Source: JAEUMW01 sp963734295
Lineage (GTDB): Bacteria; Pseudomonadota; Gammaproteobacteria; Burkholderiales; JAEUMW01
Reading direction: 5' to 3'
DNA length: 64,000 nucleotides
Assembly (NCBI GenBank): GCA_963734295.1
Contig: CAVTGS010000009.1
Span: 248,001 to 312,000, forward strand
The notes under the pieces are model-generated. The model had not been told where the DNA came from. It made no database searches and worked only from the letters and a program-made list of their open reading frames with translations. Of this stretch, positions 7,712-16,284 are shown one piece after another (within the stretch, counting starts at the first letter, position 1; each line of letters begins with the position of its first letter). Made by a program: the position numbers and the translations under genes.

Positions 7712-7815
7712 GGGACTCAGCTTCGGCCGCGGGAGCGGGGTCGACCCGATGCTCAGGCCCGCGCTGCCCGTGCCGCTGCGGTGATCGCGTCCGCCCGTAG
7801 CGATCCTCCCCGCGC

Positions 7816-8073
7816 TCAGCCGTCGGCGCGCGATACGAGTGGAAACCGCTCTGGATGGCGAATGGAATCGACTGCGAGGTCGATGTCGAGGTCGGGCCAA
7901 TACAGGTGATGCGCCTGCGGTCGCTCGACGTGAAGCAGCTTTGCGATTGACGCGTCCTTGAACCAAGGAAACTCCGAAAATGGGACGAAAAGCTCTTCTT
8001 CTCCCAGCAATAGCCAGAAGCCGTGCCCAGACACGTTCGTCACCTCAACGTCCAAAGTGCTTACGCCACGCAT
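7816..8073 (-). CDS. DUF2442 family protein
   Basis: 85 residues matching DUF2442 end to end: LDVEVTNVSGHGFWLLLG, VPFSEFPWFKDASIAKLL and HHLYWPDLDIDLAVDSIR. DUF2442 is usually the second gene of a DUF4160-DUF2442 pair thought to behave like a toxin-antitoxin or regulatory module. Here the DUF4160 reading frame overlaps its start but is truncated. Function not established. Confidence 0.85.
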   Translation of the reverse strand: MRGVSTLDVEVTNVSGHGFWLLLGEEELFVPFSEFPWFKDASIAKLLHVERPQAHHLYWPDLDIDLAVDSIRHPERFPLVSRADG

Positions 8074-8150
8074 CGCGAATGAGATTCCGGTGTACCTCGA
8101 TGAGCTTCTGCGCCGCGCGCAGCTGCCGTTGATCCAAGCCATAATTCTGG
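8045..8150 (-). pseudogene. DUF4160 remnant, 3' end only
   Basis: The last 32 or so codons (YGLDQRQLRAAQKLIEVH, then RNLIRDAWRKHFG) match the C-terminal helix of short DUF4160 proteins, which end in 'LxEAWxxxFG'. The 5' part is gone; upstream DNA belongs to the formylglycine-generating-enzyme-like gene, so a deletion joined the two near 8155. It overlaps the DUF2442 start by 29 bases, the usual coupling of this pair. Confidence 0.6.
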
Positions 8151-8154
8151 CGCG

Positions 8155-8904
8155 TTGAAGGGGAAACCATCGCGCCCGCCGAGCGCATACGCTTCCCAAC
8201 GCGACCAGTACGCTTTCGCATCGGCGTCGAACGTGTTCGCGACCCCGAGCAAGGATTCCGGGTCGTCGCCGCTCGCGTAGCGTGTGCGCGTGCCGGCGCG
8301 GCAGGCATATTCCCACTCCGCCTCGGTCGGCAAGCGATAGGTCACGCCTTCCCTCGCGGTGAGCCACCGGGCGAGTGCCACGGCGTCGTTCCACGTCACG
8401 TTGAGCACGGGATGATCGTCGCCCTGTGCGAATCCGGGATTGCGCCAGGAATACTTCGGGTCGCGTCCCTCGAAAGCGTCGCCGCGCGCCGATCTGGCAG
8501 GATCGTACGCGGGGTTATATCCGTAGCCCCCGGTGCCGTCGGCGATCGATTCCGGTACGTAACCCGAGGCTTCCAGAAATTTCCGGAACTGCTCGACCGT
8601 GACCTCGTATTGCCCGAGGTAGAAGGGCCGCGTGATGCGCACCCGGTGCACGGGTGCCTCATCGAACAGCTCGACGAAGCGCCTGTGTTCGTATTGGGGA
8701 TAAGCCTTCGCCAGGGACTCGGGCGTCTCGTCGCTACCCATGAAGAATTCCCCTAGCCGGCACGAGAACGAAGTTCATGCCGAGGGAGTTTTCGAGGTGC
8801 CGAGGATGGGGATCGGTTCCGGATGCACAGAGTGTCGGGACAACGGCAAGGAGGACGAGAGACAGCGCTGACGCGCTCAGCGGATGTGGCAAGACGCTCT
8901 TCAT
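8155..8904 (-). pseudogene. Exported formylglycine-generating-enzyme (SUMF1) domain protein, frameshifted and 3'-truncated
   Basis: Start ATG at 8904 gives a signal peptide (MKSVLPHPLSASALSLVLLA) and then SLGMNFVLVPA. A single extra base near 8756 shifts the frame before GEFFMGSDETPE. The SUMF1 core follows: YLGQYEVTVEQFRKFLEASG, HPVLNVTWNDAVALARWL, YRLPTEAEWEYACRAGT. The protein should continue about 50 residues through GNVWEW but similarity stops at DGFPFN, where DUF4160 sequence begins. Such proteins oxidise sulfatase cysteines or serve as structural modules; this copy is dead in both ways. Confidence 0.85.
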
Positions 8905-9082
8905 GTCGCCTGCGACGAGCTCAGACCCGACTTTGACAGTTCTTGGCCACATTTGGGCCGATGGTCTTCGTAAGTTGTTGATTCGTGGAGTTGGCGACGC
9001 CCGTACGCCGCCAAATCCCTAGATACATGGATTGCCTGATATGGCTTGACTGCTGGGGTATGCGGTCCCTAGCATTGGGCAC

Positions 9083-10200
9083 ATGTACCTGCGTGAGTCC
9101 AAGCAGCGGCGCGCCAACGGCAGCGTGGTGACCTACCTGCAGCTTGCCGAGAACACCTGGAATCCCGAGAAGCGACGCGCCGAGACGCACATCCTGTGCA
9201 ACTGCGGGCGTGCCGATGACGAGGCGGTGATCGAGCGGCTGCGCCGCTTGGCCCGAAGCATCCTGCGCCGCTGCTCGCCCGAAGAGATCGTGGCCGCTGG
9301 CCGCGACTGGCGCCTGCTGTGCGCCTGGCCCTACGGCGATGCGTATGTGCTGCAGGCGCTGTGGGATCGGCTGGGCATCGGGCAGATTCTGAACGCTCAG
9401 GCCGGTGCCCGGCGGCTCGGCTTCCAGGTCGAGCGCGCACTGTTCGCGATGGTGGCCAACCGCGCCTGCGCACCGGCCTCCAAGCTCTACTGCTACGAGC
9501 AATGGCTGAAGGAAGACGCGCGCATCCCCGGCACCGAGGGCTTGGCGTTGCAGCACCTGTACCGGGCGATGGACTTCCTGGAGGCGAACAAGGAAGCGAT
9601 CGAGCGGGAGATCTTCTTTCGCGTGGCCGACCTGTTGAACCTGGACGTGGAGGTGATCTTCTACGACACCACCTCGCTGCACTTCGAGATCGACGAAGAG
9701 GATGTGGGCGCCGGCGCCGATGACGTGATGCACGGTAGTCGCGCGGCCGGGCGCAAGCGCTACGCCGCGCCGCGCAAGCGCGGGCATTCGAAGAACGGCC
9801 GCAGCGATGCACCGCAGATCGTGATCGGGCTGGCGGTGACCCGAGAAGGCTTTCCGGTGCGCCACTGGGTGTTCCCGGGCAACACCGTGGATGTGACCAC
9901 GGTGGCGAAGGTGAGGGCGGACTTGAAGGGCTGGCAGCTCACGCGCTGTCTGTTCGTGGGTGATGCCGGCATGGTCTCGGCGGCGAACTTCCAGGCGCTT
10001 GCACGTGCGGGCGGTAAGTACCTCATGTGCATGCCGGTGCGCGTGGGCGCGGAGGTGGCCGAGTCGGTGCTCGCGCGCCCGGGCCGTTACCAGACGGTTG
10101 CCGAGAACCTGCAAGTCAAGGAGGTGACGGTCGGCGAAGGCACGCGCGCGCGCCGCTACGCGGTGTGCTTCAACCCGCAGGAGGCGGCGCGCCAGAAGGC
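9083..10200 (+). pseudogene. IS1634-family transposase, 5' part
   Basis: About 372 codons of a DDE transposase: first acidic residue in VIFYDTTSLHFE, second in FVGDAGMVSA, both in IS1634-typical surroundings (PRKRGHSKNGRSDAPQIV preceding, and VFPGNTVDVTTV). The reading frame is open until the IS21 insertion after base 10200 and continues at 12780. Inactivated by that insertion. Confidence 0.9.
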
Positions 10201-10350
10201 TGTCAGCGATCGGCATATTGGAGCCACTCCGTGATCGGCATATTGGAGCCAGGTGAGGCAAAGACGGGCATCTCGAACTGAGCGCGTTACCGCTACCCTT
10301 TCGGACTTTTGTCCAGAGGGAGAACCGCGGTGGGGCGTAGGAGAATCGAG

Positions 10351-11883
10351 ATGTTCCAGTATCGAGCGGTCCTGGTGCGCTTGCGCCAGGGCGATTCCGA
10401 CCGCGATATTGCCCGGGCGCGGTTGATGGGCCGGCCGAAGGTGGCAGCGCTGCGGGCGCTGGCCACGCAGCAGGGCTGGCTCGCCCCCGACACGCCGCTG
10501 CCCGAGGACGGCGAGATCGCGGTGGTGATCGGCCAGGCGCGCCGGGCGCGCAGCACGATTTCCACGGTCGAGCCGTTTCGCGATGTGGTGGCGCGCTGGG
10601 CCGAGCAGGGTGTGGGTGGTGTCGCGATCCACGCTGCGCTGTGTCGCGAGCATGGGTACAGCGGCAGCTACTCGGCGGTGCGGCGCATGCTCGCCGCGCT
10701 CAACGCGGCGCGGCCGCCGCAGGCCACGGTGCGGCTGCAGTTCGCGCCCGGCGAAGCAGCGCAGGTCGATTTCGGTGCCGGGCCGCTGCTGCTCGATCCC
10801 GCTCGTAGCGAGCTGCGCCGTACCTGGGCGTTCGTGATGACGCTGTGCTTCTCGCGCCATCAGTACGTCGAGTTCGTGTGGGAGCAGACGGTGGCTACCT
10901 GGCTCGGCTGTCACCGCCGCGCCTTCGAATGGTTCGCCGCCGTTCCGGCGCGGGTCATTATCGACAACCCCAAGTGCGCTATCACTCGCGCCTGTGCCCG
11001 CGATCCGCTGGTGCAGCGCGCCTACGCCGAGTGCGCGGAAGGGTACGGTTTCAAGATCGACCCGTGTCCGCCCGCCGATCCGGCGAAGAAGGGCGTCGTC
11101 GAGCGCGGGGTCGGCTATGTCAAGGGTAACTTCCTGCCGACCCGCAGCTTTCGCGATCTCGCCGATCTCAATGCCCAAGTCCGGCAATGGGTGATGACGG
11201 AAGCGGGGGTGCGTATCCACGGCACTACCCGCACGCAGCCACTCGCGCTGTTCGCCGTCGAGAAACGGCTGCTGCGCGCCTTGCCGGCGATCGCGCCCGA
11301 TCTTGGCACCTGGAGTGGCGTGCGCGTGCATCGCGATTGCCACGTCCAGTTCGACCGCTGCTTCTACTCGGTACCGTTCACCTTGATCGGCCAGGCGCTG
11401 TGGCTGCGGGCCACCGACACCGCCGTGGCGATCTATCAGGACTATCGGCAGGTCGCGGTGCATCCGCGGGGCCGCAAACCCGGGCAACGCTTCACCGTCC
11501 GCGATCACCTGCCGCCGCAGGCGCAAGCCTACTTCGCCCACGACCGCCACTGGTGCCTGCAGCAAGCCACGGCAGTGGGTCCCGCCTGCGCGCAATTGGT
11601 CGACCAACTGCTCGCCGATCGCATCGTCGAGAGGCTACGCGCCGCGCAAGGTGTGCTGCGCTTGGCCGAACGCTACGGCAACGCCCGGCTGGAAGCCGCG
11701 TGCGCCCGGGCGCTCGCTCACGACAGCCCGTTCTACCGCACCGTCAAGACCATTCTCGCCGGCGGCTTCGATCAACAACCGCTGCTGCATGTCCCCGCAT
11801 CGGCGCGCGCGTACGGTACCAGCGCACGCTTTGTCCGCGACGCCGAGACCCTGTTCGGCGTCGATCCCACCCTGCTGCACTGA
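10351..11883 (+). CDS. istA: IS21 transposase IstA
   Basis: 510 residues from the ATG at 10351, which has TAGGAGAA upstream; a TTG at 10309 and a GTG at 10330 would extend it. N-terminal helix-turn-helix region (DSDRDIARARLMGRPKV), then an rve catalytic core: AQVDFGAG with the first Asp, IIDNPKCAI with the second, and GVVERGVGYVK with the Glu. Full length for IstA. It works with IstB from the same element. Confidence 0.93.
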   Translation: MFQYRAVLVRLRQGDSDRDIARARLMGRPKVAALRALATQQGWLAPDTPLPEDGEIAVVIGQARRARSTISTVEPFRDVVARWAEQGVGGVAIHAALCREHGYSGSYSAVRRMLAALNAARPPQATVRLQFAPGEAAQVDFGAGPLLLDPARSELRRTWAFVMTLCFSRHQYVEFVWEQTVATWLGCHRRAFEWFAAVPARVIIDNPKCAITRACARDPLVQRAYAECAEGYGFKIDPCPPADPAKKGVVERGVGYVKGNFLPTRSFRDLADLNAQVRQWVMTEAGVRIHGTTRTQPLALFAVEKRLLRALPAIAPDLGTWSGVRVHRDCHVQFDRCFYSVPFTLIGQALWLRATDTAVAIYQDYRQVAVHPRGRKPGQRFTVRDHLPPQAQAYFAHDRHWCLQQATAVGPACAQLVDQLLADRIVERLRAAQGVLRLAERYGNARLEAACARALAHDSPFYRTVKTILAGGFDQQPLLHVPASARAYGTSARFVRDAETLFGVDPTLLH

Positions 11884-11906
11884 ATCCCACCCCGGAGGCA
11901 TCACCG

Positions 11907-12695
11907 ATGAACCCCGTTCCCGAGCTCGTTCCCTATCTCAAACAACTGCGCCTGTCTGGCATCCTCGATTCGCTCGAGGCACGTAATCGCCAAGCCCTCG
12001 ACGGCAAGCTCGCCTACACCGAGTTCCTGGCGCTGTTGATCGAGGATGAGGTTGCCCGGCGCGAACAAAAGAAGTTCGCCCTGCGTTTGCGCCGTGCCGC
12101 CTTCCGCGCCAGCAAGACCCTCGATCAGTTCGACTTCGAACGCCTGCCGCAACTCAATCGCGCCCTGGTGCACGAGCTCGCCACCGGCCGTTACCTCGAC
12201 GAGCGCGTCCCCGTGCTCATCGTCGGACCGTGTGGCACCGGGAAGTCGCACCTCGCGCAGGCCCTCGGCCACTGCGCCATCCGCCAGGGCGTCGACGTGC
12301 TGTTCACCACCTGCGCGCAACTGGTCGCCGCCATGAACGCCGCCCGCGCCACCGGTACCTACGAGCGCAAACTCGCCAGCCTCGCCCGCATTGCGCTACT
12401 CGTGATCGACGACTTCGGCCTCAAGCCGCTGCGTCCACCCGCCGATGAAGATCTGCACGATCTGATCGCCGAACGTTACGAAACCACTGCCACGATCGTT
12501 ACCAGCAACCTCGACTTCACCGAGTGGGATCAAGCCTTCCCCGCCAACCGACTGCTGGCCTCGGCGACCCTGGATCGGCTACGCCACAACGCCTACTGCC
12601 TGGTACTCGACGGGCAGTCGTATCGGGCGCCGAAACTCGCCCCTACGGCCAACAAAATCAAGGTTGCCAATACGTCCAAAACCACCCATTCTTAA
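11907..12695 (+). CDS. istB: IS21 helper ATPase IstB
   Basis: 262 residues, CCGGAGGC ribosome binding site, 23 bases after istA. AAA+ domain with Walker A GPCGTGKSHLAQALG near residue 107 and Walker B ALLVIDDFGLKPL near 165. Assembles on target DNA and directs IstA. Length and order are standard; no defect seen. Confidence 0.95.
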   Translation: MNPVPELVPYLKQLRLSGILDSLEARNRQALDGKLAYTEFLALLIEDEVARREQKKFALRLRRAAFRASKTLDQFDFERLPQLNRALVHELATGRYLDERVPVLIVGPCGTGKSHLAQALGHCAIRQGVDVLFTTCAQLVAAMNAARATGTYERKLASLARIALLVIDDFGLKPLRPPADEDLHDLIAERYETTATIVTSNLDFTEWDQAFPANRLLASATLDRLRHNAYCLVLDGQSYRAPKLAPTANKIKVANTSKTTHS

Positions 12696-12779
12696 CCACG
12701 CCGGGATGCCCGTCTTACCCCTCCGAAACTGGCTCCATTATGCCGATCATCCCCGGCTCCTTTATGCCGATCCGCGACA

Positions 12780-13351
12780 AAGGCGCACCGCGAGCAGCTC
12801 CTGACCGAGCTCGAGGCGGAGCTCGAGAGCCTGCGCCCGGTCCTTGGCGAGGCGCACAGCAAGCGGGTCTGCGCCCTGCGCTCCAGTGCCCGCTACGGGC
12901 GCTATCTGAAACAGACCCGGTCGGGGCTGACGATCGATCGCCAAGCCGTGGCAGCCGCCGAGCGGCTGGATGGCAAGTTCGTCGTCCACAGCAACGACGA
13001 CACGCTCTCGGCGGCCGACATGGCGCTTGGTTACAAGCAACTGCAGCGGGTGGAAGAAGCCTGGCGCAGCATGAAGAGCGGACTCAGGCTGCGCCCGGTG
13101 TTTCACTGGGCCCCGCATCGCATCCACGCTCACGTCGCCATTACAGTGCTGGCGCTGCTGCTCGAGCGCGTGGCCGAGCACGCCTGCGCCGATACTTGGC
13201 GCAATATCCGGGACGATCTCGCATCCAGCTCGCGCAATTGTTGAGCCCCCACGGGCGCGTCTGGCAGGTCACCGAGCCCACCCCGAACGCCGCCAAGAGA
13301 CTGAAATCACTGCAAATAAAGCCGCCGCCCCCGATCCTGAGCCTCGCCTGA
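12780..13351 (+). pseudogene. IS1634-family transposase, 3' part
   Basis: Continuation of the transposase after the IS21 insert: KAHREQLLTELEAELESLRP, then the Glu-bearing region (QLQRVEEAWRSMKSGLRLRP, HWAPHRIHAHVAI). An extra base near 13221 shifts the frame once more before IQLAQLLSPHGRVWQVTEPT and a stop at 13349. So the transposase is broken by the insertion and by a frameshift. Confidence 0.85.
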
Positions 13352-13465
13352 GGCCGCCTTCGGCCTAGATACACACCCGTTCCGACCACCGTCCGGAAAA
13401 CCGCGTCCCGCGCGGCTTCCAGAGGTTATGTGACTAGCAAGTGTCAAAGTCGGGTCAGACGGTTC

Positions 13466-14566
13466 TCAAGCCCGCGCCGCCCGCTCCGTCGCGGCGACGG
13501 CGCCCGCCTCGTACCACTCCTTGCTCGCGTTCACCACCTTCACCACCAGCAGCATTACCGGCACTTCGATCAGTACGCCGACCACTGTCGCGAGCGCTGC
13601 GCCGGACTGAAAGCCGAAAAGACTGATCGCGGCGGCTACCGCGAGCTCGAAAAAGTTGCTCGCGCCGATCAGTGCCGACGGACCCGCTACGCAGTGCGCG
13701 ACACCGAGCCTGCGATTGAGCAGGTAGGCCAAGCCCGAGTTGAAGAAGACCTGGATCAGGATAGGGACTGCCAGCATCGCGATCACGAGGGGCTGGTTCA
13801 GAATGGCTTCGCCCTGGAAGGCGAAGAGGAGGACGAGGGTGGCGAGAAGCGCGGTGAGCGACAGCGGCTGGATGCGCGCGAGGGTCGACCGGTAGGTTTC
13901 CTCGCCCCGCGCGAACAGCATCTTGCGCAGCGCCTGCGCGATGATCACCGGGATCACGATGTACATCACCACGGACACGAAGAGCGTGTCCCACGGCACG
14001 GTGATCGCCGAGATGCCGAGCAGCAGCCCGACGATGGGCGCGAAGGCGAACACCATGATCGTGTCGTTGAGCGCAACCTGACTCAGCGTGAAGTGCGGTT
14101 CGCCCTTCGAGAGATTGCTCCAGACGAACACCATCGCCGTGCATGGGGCGGCCGCGAGCAGGATCAGCCCGGCGATGTAGCTGTCGATCTGATCGGCGGG
14201 CAGGTACGGCGCGAAGACGTGACGGATGAAGATCCAGCCGAGCAGCGCCATCGAGAACGGCTTCACCGCCCAGTTCACGAAGAGTGTCACGCCGACGCCG
14301 CGCCAGTGCTGCTTCACTTCGTGCAGCGCGCCGAAGTCGATCTTCATGAGCATCGGAATGATCATCACCCAGATCAGCAGCCCGACCGGAAGATTCACCT
14401 TGGCGACTTCCATCCCCCCGACCGCCTGGAAGAATCCGGGCGCCATCTGGCCGAGCGCGATTCCCGCGACGATGCACAGCCCCACCCAGAGCGTGAGCCA
14501 GCGCTCGAAGAAGCCCAGCCCGCTTCCAGACTGAGCCTTCGCCACCCCCTCGCACGAAGCGCTCAC
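13466..14566 (-). CDS. acr3: Arsenite efflux permease, ACR3 family
   Basis: 366 residues, GTG start overlapping the arsC stop (GTGA). Ten hydrophobic segments in the ACR3 pattern: LWVGLCIVAGIALGQMAPG, VGLLIWVMIIPMLMKIDFG, the diagnostic LAAAPCTAMVFVWSNLSKG with its conserved cysteine, and GASNFFELAVAAAI late in the chain. Exports As(III) across the inner membrane. Third gene of arsI-arsC-acr3; the end of the IS1634 element lies directly behind its stop. Confidence 0.95.
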   Translation of the reverse strand: MSASCEGVAKAQSGSGLGFFERWLTLWVGLCIVAGIALGQMAPGFFQAVGGMEVAKVNLPVGLLIWVMIIPMLMKIDFGALHEVKQHWRGVGVTLFVNWAVKPFSMALLGWIFIRHVFAPYLPADQIDSYIAGLILLAAAPCTAMVFVWSNLSKGEPHFTLSQVALNDTIMVFAFAPIVGLLLGISAITVPWDTLFVSVVMYIVIPVIIAQALRKMLFARGEETYRSTLARIQPLSLTALLATLVLLFAFQGEAILNQPLVIAMLAVPILIQVFFNSGLAYLLNRRLGVAHCVAGPSALIGASNFFELAVAAAISLFGFQSGAALATVVGVLIEVPVMLLVVKVVNASKEWYEAGAVAATERAARA

Positions 14567-15081
14567 GCCGCGGGTGCCTCGTGACGCGTCGTGCCGATGT
14601 CGTCGAGCTTCTTCTGCAGGGCGAGCCGATCGAGCTTGTCGAAGGGCAGGTTCATGAAGATGTTGATACGGTTCTGCAGGTGTGTGTAGGCGCGAAAGAA
14701 GGCACGGCGCTTGTCTTCGTCGGTGCCTTCCACGGCTGCAGGATCCTCGACGCCCCAGTGTGCGGTCATCGGCTGGCCGGGCCACACCGGGCAGACCTCA
14801 CCCGCGGCGTTATCGCAGACGGTGAAGACGAAGTCGAGGCCCGGGGCGCCAGGTTGGGCAAATTCGTCCCACGCCTTGCTGCGGAGGCCCGTGGGGTCGA
14901 CGCGGTGCTTCTGCAGCAGTTCGAGCGCGAAGGGATTGACGGTCCCCTTCGGATGGCTGCCGGCCGAGAAGGCGCGATACTTCCCTCGTCCCGCGGCATT
15001 GAGATAGGCCTCAGCCAGGATGCTGCGCGCGGTATTGCCCGTGCAAAGAAAGAGGACGTTGTAGGTGCGTTGCTCGGTCAT
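14563..15081 (-). CDS. arsC: Arsenate reductase, low-molecular-weight phosphatase type
   Basis: 172 residues. The P-loop LFLCTGNTARS carries the first catalytic cysteine (residue 13); a second, VFTVCDNAAGEVCPVWPG, supplies the cysteine pair used in the thioredoxin- or mycothiol-type disulphide cascade. Reduces As(V) to As(III) for export by ACR3. It lies 30 bases after arsI. Slightly longer than the 140-residue minimum because of an extended C-terminus (LQKKLDDIGTTRHE). Confidence 0.93.
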   Translation of the reverse strand: MTEQRTYNVLFLCTGNTARSILAEAYLNAAGRGKYRAFSAGSHPKGTVNPFALELLQKHRVDPTGLRSKAWDEFAQPGAPGLDFVFTVCDNAAGEVCPVWPGQPMTAHWGVEDPAAVEGTDEDKRRAFFRAYTHLQNRINIFMNLPFDKLDRLALQKKLDDIGTTRHEAPAA

Positions 15082-15111
15082 CGAACTTCTCTCCGTCTGT
15101 GGGGAAAAGGG

Positions 15112-15588
15112 TCAGGCGCGACGGCGCGGCGCGGGGAAGGGGACCTTCACGGCGTCGACCGCCGGCGCGCAGCAGGCCGAAGCCTTGGGCTCGCTCGCCG
15201 CGGGCACGTCGTCTTCGCCGAACATAGGGATGGTGTCCAGGCTATGGAAGGATTCCCACGCGAGCCCCTGCGGGTCCACCGTCCAATGTTTATTCGACCG
15301 TGCATAGCAGCAGGCGGCCTGCTCCTGGGTGACCGCGGGGAGCGCGGCGGCGTCGAGGCGGTGGTGCAGTTCGTCGAGCTCTTCGTCGCTCTCTGCCTGG
15401 ATACCCAGATGATCGAGACCTGCGTGGCGACCGCGGGTCGATATGGCAAAGTTCACGCGCGGATCGTCCAGCATCCACTTCGCGTAGTCGGGTTTCAGCA
15501 CGCTCGGCTCGGCCGCGAAGAGGGCTCGGTAGAAAGCCACGCTCGCGTCGAGGTCCGCGACGGCGAGGTGGACATGGAATCGCTTCAT
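15112..15588 (-). CDS. arsI: ArsI-type C-As lyase (VOC family)
   Basis: 158 residues of the ArsI/CadI group. The vicinal cysteine pair (AACCYARSNKHW, residues 93-94) that binds organoarsenicals and the metal-binding triad H7, H60 and E112 are all present, as expected for an Fe(II)-dependent lyase that removes methyl groups from MAs(III). A second cysteine pair sits in the tail (ASACCAP), a frequent ArsI extension. First gene of the operon. A CadI-like role without lyase activity cannot be excluded. Confidence 0.85.
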   Translation of the reverse strand: MKRFHVHLAVADLDASVAFYRALFAAEPSVLKPDYAKWMLDDPRVNFAISTRGRHAGLDHLGIQAESDEELDELHHRLDAAALPAVTQEQAACCYARSNKHWTVDPQGLAWESFHSLDTIPMFGEDDVPAASEPKASACCAPAVDAVKVPFPAPRRRA

Positions 15589-15641
15589 GGGAATGGGATC
15601 CTTGAGTGGAGTAGATAGGCTACACAAAGTTTACGTTTCTA

Positions 15642-15669
15642 ATATTATCGAAATGTGTCAGCGTGTCAA
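15642..15669 (-). promoter_or_regulatory. Sigma-70 promoter of arsI-arsC-acr3
   Basis: On the minus strand TTGACA (15669-15664) and TAATAT (15647-15642) are separated by 16 bases, a near-consensus promoter ending about 54 bases before the arsI start. The surrounding TTTCGATAATATTAGAAACG has short dyads that could be an ArsR operator. The -35 lies inside the IS1634-end-like sequence. Confidence 0.7.
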
Positions 15670-15677
15670 AGTCGGGT
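15664..15677. repeat. Third copy of the IS1634 terminal repeat core
   Basis: TGTCAAAGTCGGGT is identical to the first 14 bases of the right end at 13442 and in the same orientation. It lies beyond arsI, so arsI-arsC-acr3 is enclosed between two right-end-like sequences. It doubles as the -35 region of the ars promoter. Confidence 0.55.
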
Positions 15678-16031
15678 TGAGCGGGTACTCGTGCGCGGTT
15701 GATGGCGGTCAGGACTGCGGCCGGGGGCGCGTCGGTCGATGGACATGTGCCTGGAACTATCGATCTTGGCGCTGGAGCGCCTGGCTGCTGTGGCGGGGTC
15801 GAGTGGTAGCAGTACCATCGATTGGGGCACCGGATGCATGCCGGATCGAGAACGCTGATGGCATAACAGCAAGCGTTTGGCGCCCGTAGCGACCCGGCCA
15901 GCAAACGTTGCCGCACTGGCGGCAGGTGACTGGTAAAACGCGCATCCACCACTCTGCCACGCACGGTGGTGACTCACCCGGTCTGCCCGGCGTCCGCAGC
16001 ATGCAATGCGTACACGAGAAGCGCCAGACAA
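15678..16031. other. Gene-free stretch between ars operon and thioredoxin gene
   Basis: 354 bases without a gene that I can support. It holds a perfect short palindrome (GGCGCT at 15768 and AGCGCC at 15776) and otherwise nothing clear. Confidence 0.45.
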
Positions 16032-16271
16032 CTATGTCAACAGCGCCTTGATTTCATCCACCGACAGCACCTTGCCGGTGCTCTTGACTTCGCCGTTCAC
16101 CGTCAGCGCCGGCGTGGTCATGACCCCGGCGTCGATGATGGCGTTGATGTCGGTCACCTTCTCCACTTGATAGTCCAAGCCGAGCGCCTGGGCCGCGGCG
16201 GCAGCGTGTTCGCCGAGCGCGACGCATTTCGAGCAACCTTTGCCGAGCACTTGAAACTTGATCATGGTCAT
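16032..16271 (-). CDS. Small thioredoxin-fold redox protein (TM0996/MTH895 type)
   Basis: 79 residues from the ATG at 16271, which has GGAG at good spacing; a second ATG is at 16265. The active site GKGCSKCVAL near residue 13 (CxxC) and the later cis-proline TTPALTVNG near residue 54 mark the 'redox-active disulfide protein 2' family. It follows arsP by 13 bases in the same operon, an association seen widely, and may reduce or deliver substrate to the permease; that role is inference. Confidence 0.88.
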   Translation of the reverse strand: MTMIKFQVLGKGCSKCVALGEHAAAAAQALGLDYQVEKVTDINAIIDAGVMTTPALTVNGEVKSTGKVLSVDEIKALLT

Positions 16272-16284
16272 GGTCTTCACTCCT

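Larger units (their letters stand above)
10201..12779 (+). mobile_element. Complete IS21-family insertion sequence
   Basis: 2579 bp starting TGTCAGCGATCGGCATA and ending in the inverse TATGCCGATCCGCGACA. Each end repeats the unit GATCGGCATA-NN-GGAGCC twice, as IS21 multiple terminal repeats do. It is flanked by the direct repeat AAGGC (10196-10200 and 12780-12784), a 5-bp target duplication. Removing it and one AAGGC restores the IS1634 transposase frame (RQKAHREQLLTE). The intact genes and clean duplication imply a recent insertion. Confidence 0.95.
8924..13456 (+). mobile_element. IS1634-family insertion sequence, interrupted by IS21
   Basis: The element is bounded by GACCCGACTTTGACA at 8924-8938 and its exact reverse complement at 13442-13456, giving 15-bp terminal inverted repeats. 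Inside is one transposase gene cut by an IS21-family insertion; without that insert the element is about 1.95 kb, usual for IS1634. No clear target duplication flanks the ends. The right end lies 10 bases from the acr3 stop. Confidence 0.75.

Noticed and set aside
8921..10261. Long open frame antisense to the IS1634 transposase
   Set aside because: The opposite strand encodes a recognised transposase; the antisense product is rich in Arg, His and Ala and has no motif. Such frames arise from high GC third positions.
13430..14584. 384-codon open frame antisense to acr3
   Set aside because: Product is full of Arg, Glu, His and Gln repeats; the ACR3 signature is on the other strand.
15666..16031. 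Minus-strand frame of 121 codons between arsI and the thioredoxin gene
   Set aside because: Serine/arginine-rich, no ribosome binding site, no family; overlaps the ars promoter.
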